From positions 124,001-188,000 of the forward strand of contig NZ_CP011133.1 in the NCBI RefSeq assembly GCF_000981805.1: DNA of 64,000 nt, read 5' to 3'. Shown here in pieces: positions 36,487 through 45,245 of this stretch. Source of the DNA: Citrobacter amalonaticus Y19. Lineage in GTDB: Bacteria; Pseudomonadota; Gammaproteobacteria; Enterobacterales; Enterobacteriaceae. The notes under the pieces are model-generated. The model was not told where the DNA came from. It was given only the letters and a program-made list of their open reading frames with translations, and did no database searches. The stretch's first letter is position 1, and every line of letters begins with the position of its first letter. The position numbers were made by a program, and so were the translations under genes.

Positions 36487-37014
36487 CTACCGTGATGACC
36501 CGAGCATTTTGTTCCAGGCCGTGATGAGTGACTGAATGCCGGAAGACGGTACAGGAGCAACCCATTTACAGCAGCTGAACCACAGGCGGTTAAACCGGTG
36601 AGGCATTTTTGTGATGTAGTTTTCCTGAAACTCAAAGTTGTATTTATCACCGACGACACGAGGAATTTCTTTGCAGAACGGACAGCATTGAGCACCCGCG
36701 CTCATTTCGGGTACGATGATGAACTCAGTTTCACCAAGCGTATCTGGATCCCACGGTTCGCGTTCACGCCAGCATGTGCCTTCGGGAAGCACAATATTCT
36801 CGTCGCATACGATGTATTCGAAGGTGGGGAAAAGCAGTTGATGCACACCGTGTTTGCGCCAGCGCACTAACGCCAGAAACTCAATATGTTCTGAGCTATC
36901 AGCTTCCCGTGGAACACTGAAACGGTACACTCCAGCCTTAGTCGGTAACCCTTCACCGTGAGTTCCAACTGGAGTCCAGCTTGGTTCTGTTGAGATACGG
37001 CGTAGTGCAGTCAT
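36487..37014 (-). CDS. Zinc-ribbon protein with Lar-like C-terminal region
   Basis: The 175-residue protein has a C-terminal half with CCPFCKEIPRV (near 115-125), then WFSCCKWVAPVPSSGIQSL and ITAWNKML. This resembles the CPFC ... C..C ... AWN pattern of Lar-type restriction-alleviation proteins. The N-terminal half is unknown. Start 37014 has GGGAG 6 bases upstream; a much longer frame overlapping the upstream membrane gene is rejected. The Lar similarity is by eye only. Confidence 0.55.
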   Translation of the reverse strand: MTALRRISTEPSWTPVGTHGEGLPTKAGVYRFSVPREADSSEHIEFLALVRWRKHGVHQLLFPTFEYIVCDENIVLPEGTCWREREPWDPDTLGETEFIIVPEMSAGAQCCPFCKEIPRVVGDKYNFEFQENYITKMPHRFNRLWFSCCKWVAPVPSSGIQSLITAWNKMLGSSR

Positions 37015-37025
37015 AGATACTCCCA

Positions 37026-37751
37026 TTAAAGTTTTATGCGGGCAATTTCCTGGATTAGGGCTCCTGGTGTTCTTCCTGATGTGACCTGGAAGATAATTAA
37101 GACAATGAATACAGTGAGCCAGATTGTCAGGAGTGGCGTGAAAACCAGTATTACTGGCGAGATATAGCTGGTTATGACCAGAAGAACGTGGGAGCAAATT
37201 GACACAAACGCCAGGATTAATATTAGCCTCGTGTTAATGATCATTTTGCCCAGGTAGACGTTCCGGGTAATTTTGTCAGTACGCACCTTCTCTATCATTA
37301 GCAATCCAAACGCTACCCAGATGGGATATGGCAGCAAGGTAAGGGCGAGACTTGCATATGCTATTGTGGTCAGTGCCTGTCGAAATGAGATCCAAAATTC
37401 GGCGTTTATTGTGCTGTTAAAATCTGCGGCAATTTTGTAGTTGCCCGATAACAGGAAACCACACATTAACCCTGCGATGATCAATACCCAGGTCGCTTTG
37501 TTATGCATCTCAGCGGTTTTCAGCGACCACAGCATAATACCGGTAGTAAACATAATGTATGAGGCTATCAGTGCAACGTGGAGGTCTGATACAGCCCCTT
37601 CCCGTACTGCAATATTTAGCGCGATCATGCATTCGAAAAGGATAACCACCAATGACACGACGAGTGTTCTCACTGACAAAAAAGGATACTTTGCCGCTGA
37701 CACAAGGCACTCATGTATTTGCCTAAAGCTAAGGTTATTTGAGATGAACAT
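37026..37751 (-). CDS. Polytopic inner-membrane protein
   Basis: The 241-residue protein has about six hydrophobic helices (e.g. VVSLVVILFECMIALNIAV near 30-48; LILILAFVSICSHVLLVITS near 175-194). The short amphipathic N-terminal segment resembles that of the membrane protein at 20635-21390. It is followed by the zinc-ribbon and lipoprotein genes with short gaps. Confidence 0.7.
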   Translation of the reverse strand: MFISNNLSFRQIHECLVSAAKYPFLSVRTLVVSLVVILFECMIALNIAVREGAVSDLHVALIASYIMFTTGIMLWSLKTAEMHNKATWVLIIAGLMCGFLLSGNYKIAADFNSTINAEFWISFRQALTTIAYASLALTLLPYPIWVAFGLLMIEKVRTDKITRNVYLGKMIINTRLILILAFVSICSHVLLVITSYISPVILVFTPLLTIWLTVFIVLIIFQVTSGRTPGALIQEIARIKL

Positions 37752-37782
37752 TTTTCTCTCATTCTTTTCGGTGTTTAATACG

Positions 37783-37811
37783 ACTTTAACGGGAATTATT
37801 CCGGTGACGAA
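37783..37811 (-). promoter_or_regulatory. TTCGTCA-type promoter of the 37751 operon
   Basis: TCGTCA (37805-37810) is 16 bases from TAAAGT (37783-37788). The element overlaps the last codons of the upstream gene. Confidence 0.5.
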
Positions 37812-38689
37812 ATTTTGTTTACTTTTGGAATGATCGTGTTAACAGCCAGCATCGCATTTTTGAAAAAGTGTGCATTGCTACTTCTTAACTTAACAGAAGC
37901 ATTAGAACTGACCGGGCTTAATGCCAGTAATGCGGTGCTGCGTCCCAGCCAGCGGTAATATGAGAATAAACCCCATGAATTCAGGAATTCTCGTTTCATA
38001 GTTGACATCAATTCAGATCTATCAGTCTGATTAACTTTTGGGAACGTAATAAAAACTGCGCTATCTGGGTTCCGGGATAACCAACTGAAAACCTCTTCAT
38101 TGGTGTAATAATACTTACCCTGCGTAAACACTCGCCCATTGAAACCTAATCTCACGACTGAGGAAGGCATAATGTTATGGCAATAATCGAGCATGGGATA
38201 TCCCATTTTCATCTGAGCGATATCAATACGGTTATCACTCGGAATGCTTGCAGGTGCATTAGCGTTTGTAAAACCGCGAGTACTGATCGAGTAATGACCG
38301 TCATCTGCATTCTGATAAACCCAGAATGGTTTGCAATACTCTTCTGAGTCTATAGCGGCTGTAAGATACGCTTCATCGTAACTTTCAAAGACATTTTTCG
38401 CTTTGGCCTGGTGGCCTGCAATTTTTCTGAATTGAGGGTCTGGCCTTATTTTTAAAGGTGTAGAATACACTGGTTCAAATGCCGTGACCGTATGGCCAGA
38501 ACTCGTATGGTTAAGCAAATACCCAACCCATTCACGTTGGATTCCTTTTCCAATATACTCGCCGCTGTTCATCCCTGCGTTGGTATCATAACGCCCGATG
38601 GATGTTCCACGCGCAGAAAGCATATTTTCAAATTCAGCACGGATAATGTTGGTATTTTTGCTAGTTAACGAATTCTGGAGATCATGCAT
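37796..38689 (-). CDS. Hypothetical protein
   Basis: The 297-residue protein is probably soluble and rich in aromatic residues and Asn, with no signal peptide. Segments such as VFITFPKVNQTDRSELMSTM do not match a family I know. It stands alone between a 200-bp upstream gap and the next promoter. Confidence 0.65.
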   Translation of the reverse strand: MHDLQNSLTSKNTNIIRAEFENMLSARGTSIGRYDTNAGMNSGEYIGKGIQREWVGYLLNHTSSGHTVTAFEPVYSTPLKIRPDPQFRKIAGHQAKAKNVFESYDEAYLTAAIDSEEYCKPFWVYQNADDGHYSISTRGFTNANAPASIPSDNRIDIAQMKMGYPMLDYCHNIMPSSVVRLGFNGRVFTQGKYYYTNEEVFSWLSRNPDSAVFITFPKVNQTDRSELMSTMKREFLNSWGLFSYYRWLGRSTALLALSPVSSNASVKLRSSNAHFFKNAMLAVNTIIPKVNKISSPE

Positions 38690-38888
38690 ATGTGGCCACC
38701 ATTCATGTTTCAGCTTCGACTCTCATCATAATCACATGTTGAAATTTATTGTTACAGTGAGAATGAGGACGTTTTGCACCCAAAAATAAATAGTTTTTTC
38801 AACCACAATTTGTGGGCATAAATGGTTTGGCTTGGTGTAAAAAAATAGCCGACTATGTCGGCTATCGTGGCGATTCAACTGCTGGTGG

Positions 38889-39290
38889 TCAGAAAATACA
38901 CATCGAGGCGTATGCCGCCTTCTGGGAAACTTCAGTAGGGTTACGACTGATAAAAATACTACGGTTATTTTCTTTCTCGCTACGCATGAAGCGGTAGAGG
39001 TGGATGGCTACTCCATGATCTTTCTGCACATCACGTCGGTGCAGTACAAGGTGCATTCTTTTTGGCGGTATGTGTGGGAAGCGTTTCGCCAGAATTTGTC
39101 CTAGTACGTTAAGTGACTCACTGTTCTCGCGCAGCTGGTAAAGGTCTTCCACGATGAAAAAGATATTATTGCCCCTGTCCATCTCGTCAGGTACGGGGCA
39201 TACCTTTAATCGGCACTCGATGACTTCACAACTCCAGTCACGATGAGGCAGAGACATGATGATGTTTTCTTTCTGCAAGACGTTCGACAT
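38889..39290 (-). CDS. Hypothetical protein
   Basis: About 133 residues from ATG 39290; another in-frame ATG at 39254 (MSLPHRDWSC) is possible. The protein is basic, with paired Cys and His residues but no clear zinc motif. No family recognised. Confidence 0.55.
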   Translation of the reverse strand: MSNVLQKENIIMSLPHRDWSCEVIECRLKVCPVPDEMDRGNNIFFIVEDLYQLRENSESLNVLGQILAKRFPHIPPKRMHLVLHRRDVQKDHGVAIHLYRFMRSEKENNRSIFISRNPTEVSQKAAYASMCIF

Positions 39291-39391
39291 AAATCCCACC
39301 TCACGGTAAAAGCTGTATCAGTTTATCTACTGAACCCAACGACTGCGGATTCTGCATCATGTACCGGCTCCCTGCGGTCTTGCGGGAAGAA

Positions 39392-39616
39392 CTATCTGAT
39401 CGGTAATGCACCTAACCGGCGTAGTGCATCAGTAACCTCATCTATGCCGAATAAAGACATCGGCGGAGCTTTATCTCCTGAGAGTGAGCAGGCTGTACAC
39501 AATGCATTGTATGAGCTTACTCGTTCACGATGTAGAGACTGAAGACTTACGACCAGCAGGTCTCGCTCTGGGCCCGAGGTCGTTCCTATAAGGTCAAACA
39601 AGCTTTGGTTAGCCAC
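39392..39616 (-). CDS. Small hypothetical protein
   Basis: The 74-residue helical protein has no recognised motif. Same strand and similar spacing as its neighbours. Coding is plausible but weakly supported. Confidence 0.5.
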   Translation of the reverse strand: MANQSLFDLIGTTSGPERDLLVVSLQSLHRERVSSYNALCTACSLSGDKAPPMSLFGIDEVTDALRRLGALPIR

Positions 39617-39715
39617 TTCCGTAATCCTCGATCAATATTGAGCCAGTTCAGGGCAGTCAAAAGTGTGTTCATTTTCCTCCGTTTCATCTTTTAATGAACG
39701 GAAAAGGTCGACAAA

Positions 39716-40051
39716 TCAGGCGGTATTAAAGACGCCATCGTCTTTTAGCCCCATCCGTGTGTATACATCATTAATGTGCTTGTGAATATATTGAAGATCA
39801 CTGGCCTGCTCATGCCGTCTGATCCGATCTTCATGGTGAGAATTGGATAACCGAATGCAGCGTTCCCGTTGTTCAACGATGTACTCAGCACACTGAGTAT
39901 GTTCAAACATGACCTCACCCCATTGCCTGGCAGCGCGGAGATACAATCCTTTTTCTTCCAGGCTCCTGGCAAGTAGCACCGATTTGGTCGCTGGTATCTG
40001 ATACATCTCTTCAGCGAGCAGGAACGCTGCGGTACATTTTCTTTGTCCCAT
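39716..40051 (-). CDS. Small protein with ANR/PerC-like helical region
   Basis: The 111-residue protein contains ARSLEEKGLYLRAARQWGEV followed by a Cys/Arg-rich helix (EQRERCIRLSN). This resembles the E-x-x-GLY-x-x-AA-x-W pattern of the PerC and ANR small regulators of enterobacteria. The similarity is by eye; DNA binding is not shown. It lies 8 bases downstream of the gene at 40060. Confidence 0.5.
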   Translation of the reverse strand: MGQRKCTAAFLLAEEMYQIPATKSVLLARSLEEKGLYLRAARQWGEVMFEHTQCAEYIVEQRERCIRLSNSHHEDRIRRHEQASDLQYIHKHINDVYTRMGLKDDGVFNTA

Positions 40052-40059
40052 ATCTACCT

Positions 40060-40377
40060 CTACCCTTTGTATAGAGACAACATCTGGGCAGAAGTGAATG
40101 AGATTAACTCTTCAGCCTGCCATTCGCTGATACTCTCCTGCTGGATAACCGAGTCCAGAAGCGAGCAGAATACCCGGCCCTCACAGAACGCATCGAATAG
40201 GGTTTGCCATGCACCGGCGAAACGCCCGGCCAGTTTGTCTCGCTGGCGTTTGCTGCGACAGCGCTTTAATGCCTGCTGAAACAAGGATTCGTTTTCCGCC
40301 CGGCTTTTCTCATGCAGAACGTCCCATAACTGGTTGAACCGTGTTTCACTACAATTTCTGGCCGTTACCATCGTCAT
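40060..40377 (-). CDS. Hypothetical basic helical protein
   Basis: The 105-residue protein contains many Arg/Lys residues (FQQALKRCRSKRQRDKLAG) and no recognised domain. It heads a two-gene unit with the ANR-like gene and is preceded by the TTCGTCA element at 40451-40458. Confidence 0.6.
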   Translation of the reverse strand: MTMVTARNCSETRFNQLWDVLHEKSRAENESLFQQALKRCRSKRQRDKLAGRFAGAWQTLFDAFCEGRVFCSLLDSVIQQESISEWQAEELISFTSAQMLSLYKG

Positions 40378-40430
40378 AGTATTTCCTTCAGTACCGGTGG
40401 ATGCTGTATCAATGTGGTTAGCTGTTAACT

Positions 40431-40458
40431 ATTTTCCACGTAATCTTCAGGTGACGAA
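40431..40458 (-). promoter_or_regulatory. TTCGTCA-type element upstream of the 40377 operon
   Basis: GTGACGAA at 40451-40458 gives TCGTCA in the minus direction. The best -10 candidate is GAAAAT, 15 bases away. Confidence 0.45.
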
Positions 40459-40486
40459 ATTTCAGCTATAAATTGCTGGTGGCTAT

Positions 40487-41557
40487 TTAATCCGCCCCAC
40501 ATTTCTCTCGGTTGTACGCCCCACCTGGAAGCAACCATTCTTTTGTCATGCTAATGACGGGCAATGTATAGACCGGGTTTACCGCTTGCAGAAGCGCTTC
40601 CTCATCCGTGATATTAATTGGGGAAATATTCTGGCTTAGATCCAGCACGTTTATTCGTTTACGACTGATAGTGACCCCAAAGCGGTCTTCATAGCTGGCC
40701 ATTGCGTGAATACGCTCGGGGAAATAATGTTTGATAGTTGCCCATATGCGGGCACTGTTATAAATGCACGTTAAGCATGAGCTGCGCCCCCACCCAAGCC
40801 TGTACGGAACAGGGGCTGTCACGCGATGTTTTTCTAAAATCTCCCAGACCTGTTCTTCAGACCATTCAAGCACTGGCCGCCAGGCATCAACTTGTCTTTT
40901 TTTACAGCTACTGATATGTGGTTCAAGTTGTAAGTAATTGTATCTATTATAACTTTCAGATCTTCGTTCGCCCGTAATAAAAAGTACCTTTTTCCCGTCA
41001 AAGCGTTTCTGATTTGTGAGTGCTCGCCGACCAACATCAATTTTTAGTGCTGATGAACACCAACGTGTTTTAAGGCTTGGAGATTGCTGAGGGAACCGTA
41101 GTCGGGTGGCGGGAGTGCTTCGCTGGATATCTCGTTCCGCGATTATTAATCCATCTGGGGTTTCGATACAGTGAGGGCGACTGTAACCATTTTCTTTCAG
41201 CATTTCACCTTCCATCCCTCCCTGAAGCCAGGAGAACATCAACGGTATCTGAAATGCTGAAGCAATTTTGCGGTTATAGTCGGCCATAAATGGCCAGTCC
41301 ATTAAAGAACTTCCTTCACGGCCATCTACATCGTGATGCCAGAGTTCCACCCGGGACAGATCGACACCGATGTCAATCAGGTGAAGAAGGCAGGCAATGG
41401 AGTCTTTTCCCCCGCTAAGACAAATGATTATCGCGTCATAGCAAGACAGATCGATATCAGGAGCACTCCTGTACGATTTGCCTGCTAGTGGAGTGGTAAT
41501 ACCTGCCATGCTACCCAGTACAGGGACAATAAATGTATCATCGATAAAATCACTCAC
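40487..41557 (-). CDS. PP-loop ATPase of the PAPS reductase family
   Basis: The 356-residue protein has the PP-loop ATP-pyrophosphatase signature LSGGKDS (near residues 48-54). A second conserved stretch, ITGERRSESYNR, is near 195-206. Two Cys pairs (SSCLTCIY near 260) could bind a metal cluster. Family members reduce PAPS or activate substrates by adenylation; DndC-like members modify DNA. Plasmid and phage copies are of unclear role. It overlaps the upstream gene by 8 bases. Confidence 0.8.
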   Translation of the reverse strand: MSDFIDDTFIVPVLGSMAGITTPLAGKSYRSAPDIDLSCYDAIIICLSGGKDSIACLLHLIDIGVDLSRVELWHHDVDGREGSSLMDWPFMADYNRKIASAFQIPLMFSWLQGGMEGEMLKENGYSRPHCIETPDGLIIAERDIQRSTPATRLRFPQQSPSLKTRWCSSALKIDVGRRALTNQKRFDGKKVLFITGERRSESYNRYNYLQLEPHISSCKKRQVDAWRPVLEWSEEQVWEILEKHRVTAPVPYRLGWGRSSCLTCIYNSARIWATIKHYFPERIHAMASYEDRFGVTISRKRINVLDLSQNISPINITDEEALLQAVNPVYTLPVISMTKEWLLPGGAYNREKCGAD

Positions 41558-41873
41558 TTGCCGCGCTCCTGCTCTGAAGTGAATTTGTCAGAATTGCAGC
41601 AAGCCTAATCTCGCCCAATGATGAAGCCAGGTCTGCCAGTGCAAGTTTACCGGCTTCTTCCATACCTAGCGCCTTCACTCGACTGGTATCAAGAACAGCG
41701 ATTCTTTGACCGGTTGCCTTACAGACAAGCGCATATCGACATACGCTTAATGTGCGATGGATGATGAATGAGAACATCTGATTGTTGATTTGAGCACTGA
41801 ATTGGCAAAGCACAACTACTTTATGCGATAACCCGTTCTGGATTATGATTGTTGCAACATCGTCTTTAGGCAT
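41550..41873 (-). CDS. Small hypothetical protein upstream of the PP-loop gene
   Basis: The 107-residue protein overlaps the PP-loop gene by 8 bases and is thus coupled to it. It is a mixed alpha/beta protein with three Cys and no recognised family. The TTCGTCA element at 41918-41925 is its likely promoter. Confidence 0.6.
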   Translation of the reverse strand: MPKDDVATIIIQNGLSHKVVVLCQFSAQINNQMFSFIIHRTLSVCRYALVCKATGQRIAVLDTSRVKALGMEEAGKLALADLASSLGEIRLAAILTNSLQSRSAASE

Positions 41874-41896
41874 ATCTATCTCCGGCTTTTTGTCTA

Positions 41897-41925
41897 AGCC
41901 TAATACGACGCTAACAGCTGACGAA
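41897..41925 (-). promoter_or_regulatory. TTCGTCA-type element upstream of the 41873 gene
   Basis: CTGACGAA at 41918-41925; in the minus direction TCGTCA is 16 bases from TAGGCT, a weak -10. Confidence 0.45.
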
Positions 41926-41996
41926 ATTTGCTTACAGATATAACTTTCACTGCAAATATCGTGTTACAAGTGACTAATTACTGCTTTGGAGACAGA

Positions 41997-42986
41997 ATGG
42001 ATTTTTCTAAAATCACTGTAGTAAAACCCGGTTTAATTGGTGACAACAACGCGTATTGGGCGATGCACTTTTGCTCAATTATTGAAACCCTTTATGATAA
42101 TAACCGGATGAAGGTTCGTTTTAATTCTCCTCTCATGGGGAAACATACACCAACAATGAGAAACCTAGTTTCATTAGCTGGTGAAGGGTATTTTTCTTTA
42201 ATTAAAGACCAGTTCAGAAACTTCGGTCTTCAAAATTTGCTCTGCCACTATCTGATGAGTTATGAAGGTAGGGAGGTTTTAAACAATATACTTATTAATT
42301 TATCTGATTACCGCAATGTCGATATCCTCGCTAATATGAGCCAGTTTGGTGTATTTATTAGCTGCCGTGACTTTAGAAGTGGCACTAACTTTTCGGTAGA
42401 GCATAATCCTTATCTACTTGGCCATGAAAATGTCTTCTATAATTCAGTTTATAATAGCGTAAAGTTTGCAGATCTATGCATTCTTTTCCGTATGAGAACG
42501 AATCCTAACCAAGAATCAGCTACTTTATTTGGCATTCTTGGAGAAGTCGAGGGAAACAATGGTCAGGACTTGATGAGACCGGCCTTCTGGGGCAGGAAAG
42601 GTTTGTATTTGTCTTTTGGTATTGGAGTAAATCCTAAACCCAAGGGAGAAAAACGTTCTAATCAATTTCAGTTTAATGACTGTACTTGCCGGTGGGTTAA
42701 CGCTGCTGATGGGTATAAGTATGTCGCTATTTTTGAGTCAGAACACCATCTTGTTTCAGATTATCTCGATGCAATAGGTACTATTGAGCACATTAATAAA
42801 TTTGGCCCCAATCATCCTTTTCTAACACATAATCCAGCCCGGCAAATTCTAAATATTGTGAGAGATGGTTGGGATAAATCCGTAGATATATTGATAACTG
42901 AACTGCGACGTTATCTTGCACCTAACGAATTAGCTTCGCTTGGAACAAATCCAGTGATACCCTTTATTCCCTCATTCAAGCATTAA
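41997..42986 (+). CDS. Unrecognised 329-residue protein on the opposite strand
   Basis: Start ATG 41997 has GGAGA 4 bases upstream. The gene is visibly more AT-rich than its neighbours and runs against them, with its own strong terminator overlapping the stop, so it looks like a late arrival (cargo). The protein is soluble with no signal peptide. Segments such as FGILGEVEGNNGQ and YVAIFESEHHLVSDYL carry clustered acidic residues but no motif I can name. A defence or accessory role is possible by context only. Confidence 0.7.
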   Translation: MDFSKITVVKPGLIGDNNAYWAMHFCSIIETLYDNNRMKVRFNSPLMGKHTPTMRNLVSLAGEGYFSLIKDQFRNFGLQNLLCHYLMSYEGREVLNNILINLSDYRNVDILANMSQFGVFISCRDFRSGTNFSVEHNPYLLGHENVFYNSVYNSVKFADLCILFRMRTNPNQESATLFGILGEVEGNNGQDLMRPAFWGRKGLYLSFGIGVNPKPKGEKRSNQFQFNDCTCRWVNAADGYKYVAIFESEHHLVSDYLDAIGTIEHINKFGPNHPFLTHNPARQILNIVRDGWDKSVDILITELRRYLAPNELASLGTNPVIPFIPSFKH

Positions 42987-43014
42987 AATAACGGGGCTGC
43001 TGCCCCGTTATTTT
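42985..43014. terminator. Bidirectional intrinsic terminator
   Basis: A 13-bp perfect stem (AAAATAACGGGGC and its complement) with loop TGCT lies between two convergent genes and gives A/T runs in both directions. Confidence 0.9.
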
Positions 43015-43417
43015 ACTCACGATATAAGATGTAATAGCATTTTCTGACCTGCATACTGTTGTTCAGGTATCCGCAAAGTGCTTCGCGACCATCCTGACTA
43101 CGACCTATCCATAGGCCAGCCAGCCGTTTATCTGGTTGTTCGGACAGTATGAAAATTTTGCTGTTAATCAGACCAATAAATGGGCGCTCCACGCCCTGGG
43201 GGACTACAAAATTCCCCAGCGGCTTATAGCTTTCCAGGTTCAGGACAATCGCTGCTGTCTGGTCACCGGAGTTGTCAGTATCGACCGGTTGCTCGCTGGC
43301 AGCTGGCTGTTGGTGGTTTTGTGCAGGCTGTTGAGCATAGAAATCGTTGGGATCGAGCGACTCCGCGCTGGTTATGAAGGGCAAAAGTACTAAAAGGCCA
43401 AAAATAGCTTTTTTCAT
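43013..43417 (-). CDS. Hypothetical secreted protein
   Basis: The 134-residue protein has a signal peptide (KKAIFGLLVLLPFITSAES). A Gln/Pro-rich linker follows, then a small beta domain with two Cys (ALCGYLN, VRKCYY). It recalls small periplasmic proteins of type IV secretion clusters, without a firm match. It ends at the shared bidirectional terminator. Confidence 0.7.
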   Translation of the reverse strand: MKKAIFGLLVLLPFITSAESLDPNDFYAQQPAQNHQQPAASEQPVDTDNSGDQTAAIVLNLESYKPLGNFVVPQGVERPFIGLINSKIFILSEQPDKRLAGLWIGRSQDGREALCGYLNNSMQVRKCYYILYRE

Positions 43418-43525
43418 ATGTCCACCATAGGGTTATGCGTTGAAATATGATTAGGCTATCAGTACCAATGCTGGCAGGCTAAAAACAATGGGGACAAATC
43501 GAGGGCTTTTATGGAGTATTTATCG

Positions 43526-43741
43526 CTATTTGTGTCCTGCAATGGCATCCATTTCACATAATGTACAGTGGCATTTAGCTGGTGGCTCAAGTCGCTCGAA
43601 CTGAGTGAGATTATGCAGTCTTAATCGAGGTATCCGCCTGACGGCGTGGTGGCCACACGAGAGTTCGAGAAACCAGATGCGCCCGTTACGGCTCCCATCC
43701 TGAACCTTTACGTTTACAACTTCTCTCCACATGCGAATCAT
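43526..43741 (-). CDS. Small zinc-ribbon-like protein
   Basis: The 71-residue protein contains Cys/His pairs (LSCGHHAVRR and KCHCTLCEMD) that could form one zinc site. Its start overlaps the upstream regulator's stop by 4 bases. No family assigned. Confidence 0.6.
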   Translation of the reverse strand: MIRMWREVVNVKVQDGSRNGRIWFLELSCGHHAVRRIPRLRLHNLTQFERLEPPAKCHCTLCEMDAIAGHK

Positions 43742-44325
43742 GGCTTATCTTCTGCCGGGTGCGGTAGTTCATCGTTAAGCTGGGAAATTTTGACATAATC
43801 ACCCTGATTGATAACGATCACTTCATTAAGATGGGGGCTGTAACGTACCTTCTCGGCTTCGTCGAGATAGTCCACATGTCTGCGAGCCTTGTTATTCGAG
43901 AAACCGAGTGCTTTCCCTATTGCGTGAACTGACGGGCCACGGCCACCGTTTCTGTTCATGTATTTTTGGACGTAGGTGAGGATTGCTTTCCTGTCGCTGG
44001 TCATGTCCGGGAGTTCGGCAATGTCATCATGACCTTGCCCTTTCGCTATGCGCAGCGTCATAGACTTTCTATCTCCATCAATAATGATCCGTCCCTGGTC
44101 ATGCAGCTGGCGGATACGCCGGGAAACAAGGCCTTTTGAATACCCCAGCGAATTACATATTTGCTCGTAAGACGGTGCAGCACCCTGCTCTTTGATTTCT
44201 GTCACAATGAAAGCAAAGAGCCTCTCCAGGTGAGCGTTAGCTTTTGGCGGGTTCTGCACGTCTCCAGAAGCATTGTCATCTTTGTCTTCAGTCATATCCA
44301 TTCCGTCCAGCTGGTTGTGGTTCAT
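43738..44325 (-). CDS. Tandem winged-helix protein (LexA-DNA-binding-like)
   Basis: The 195-residue protein has two helix-turn-helix segments. APSYEQICNSLGYSKGLVSR (near 50-69) has the order of a LexA N-terminal domain. GPSVHAIGKALGFSNNKARR (near 128-147) has a similar one. There is no S24 protease domain. Likely a DNA-binding regulator of the backbone; the target is unknown. It overlaps the small zinc-ribbon gene by 4 bases. Confidence 0.7.
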   Translation of the reverse strand: MNHNQLDGMDMTEDKDDNASGDVQNPPKANAHLERLFAFIVTEIKEQGAAPSYEQICNSLGYSKGLVSRRIRQLHDQGRIIIDGDRKSMTLRIAKGQGHDDIAELPDMTSDRKAILTYVQKYMNRNGGRGPSVHAIGKALGFSNNKARRHVDYLDEAEKVRYSPHLNEVIVINQGDYVKISQLNDELPHPAEDKP

Positions 44326-44328
44326 TGA

Positions 44329-44574
44329 TTAATGCGGAGTATCGTCGTTGTTCGTCGAGCAAAGGCTAAAAGGCACAACGTCCGCTTGCACGTCCGTCAA
44401 GGAAGGCGCACCGCAGAGCTGGCCTTTTACTTTAGTCAGGCCCACCAGTGCATCCTCAAGCAGCTCTGATTCCCGAGATGTCACATTACTTCCCAGTTCC
44501 ATACCGATTTTCTCGCCCGCGTCCTTGAGGATACTGATAGCACGATCGATAGATTCACTGTACATAATCGCCAC
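44329..44574 (-). CDS. Small hypothetical protein
   Basis: The 81-residue acidic helical protein lies 3 bases upstream of the tandem winged-helix gene. Its leader contains the GTTCGTTTTGTTAAC element (44578-44592). No motif recognised. Confidence 0.55.
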   Translation of the reverse strand: MAIMYSESIDRAISILKDAGEKIGMELGSNVTSRESELLEDALVGLTKVKGQLCGAPSLTDVQADVVPFSLCSTNNDDTPH

Positions 44575-44577
44575 CTT

Positions 44578-44592
44578 GTTCGTTTTGTTAAC
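44578..44592. repeat. Recurrent leader element GTTCGTTTTGTTAAC, copy 1
   Basis: Near-identical 15-mers occur at 44939-44953 (one substitution in the Cs region) and 49686-49700, each in a 5' leader of a minus-strand gene. The role is unknown. Confidence 0.45.
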
Positions 44593-44631
44593 ATAGCCAA
44601 TTAGTTCGTCTTCAGCTATAGCTGAATTGTT

Positions 44632-44931
44632 TTATCCACAGTTATGCGGCCTTTTTCTTGCCAGGCAGCGAGCCAGAACGCGTTCCCTTGCCTCCTGCTG
44701 CTCATCGATACAAAGCTGGATACCCAACCCCAGGATGTAACGTTCCTGAAGTTCTGCTGAGTTGAGGTAATTGAGCGCGGTGAATCCTGTTGGCATAGAA
44801 CCGTATTTGACCAGACTGTCGTCATAACGCCTCTGGGCCAACTCACAAATGAAGTTATATTGGGCAACAGCTGCATCGCGGCCTAGCTGATTGAACAATG
44901 CAATTGCCTGGGCTTCTGAGCGTGTCTGCAT
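44632..44931 (-). CDS. Small hypothetical protein
   Basis: The 99-residue helical protein contains four Cys and ends RKRPHNCG. No family recognised. Its leader carries the second copy of the GTTCGTTTTGTTTAC-type element and a TTCGTCA element. Confidence 0.6.
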   Translation of the reverse strand: MQTRSEAQAIALFNQLGRDAAVAQYNFICELAQRRYDDSLVKYGSMPTGFTALNYLNSAELQERYILGLGIQLCIDEQQEARERVLARCLARKRPHNCG

Positions 44932-44961
44932 AATTTGCGTCCGTTTTGTTTACCTGACACC

Positions 44962-44990
44962 AGTATTATCTGAGAGGACTGGCTGACGAA
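44962..44990 (-). promoter_or_regulatory. TTCGTCA-type promoter of the 44931 gene
   Basis: TCGTCA (44984-44989) lies 16 bases from AATACT; an overlapping GATAAT is 13 bases away. Confidence 0.5.
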
Positions 44991-45223
44991 ATTTTTAGAG
45001 GGGAGACTTTTACATGGGGTATGGCCAAAATGCTAAATAACCTCCAGCTTCCAGTATTCATAGGCACTGTACACATGAACGCCTTAGCGGCCAAACGGTT
45101 GAATAATAATGACCGGCGGTGACGGTATAACGGCACTTTTAAGTACTAATTACCGGGGATTCTCAGGGCGCTGGACAGAAACACCTGAGTGTCCAGGCAG
45201 GCGAGGGAATTAAACGAGGGCGT

Positions 45224-45245
45224 AAAAAAGGCCGCTGGAGCGGCC
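45224..45245 (-). terminator. Intrinsic terminator behind the 36-residue membrane peptide gene
   Basis: Stem GGCCGCT/AGCGGCC with a two-base turn is followed by six T in the minus direction, directly at the stop of the small gene. Confidence 0.85.
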
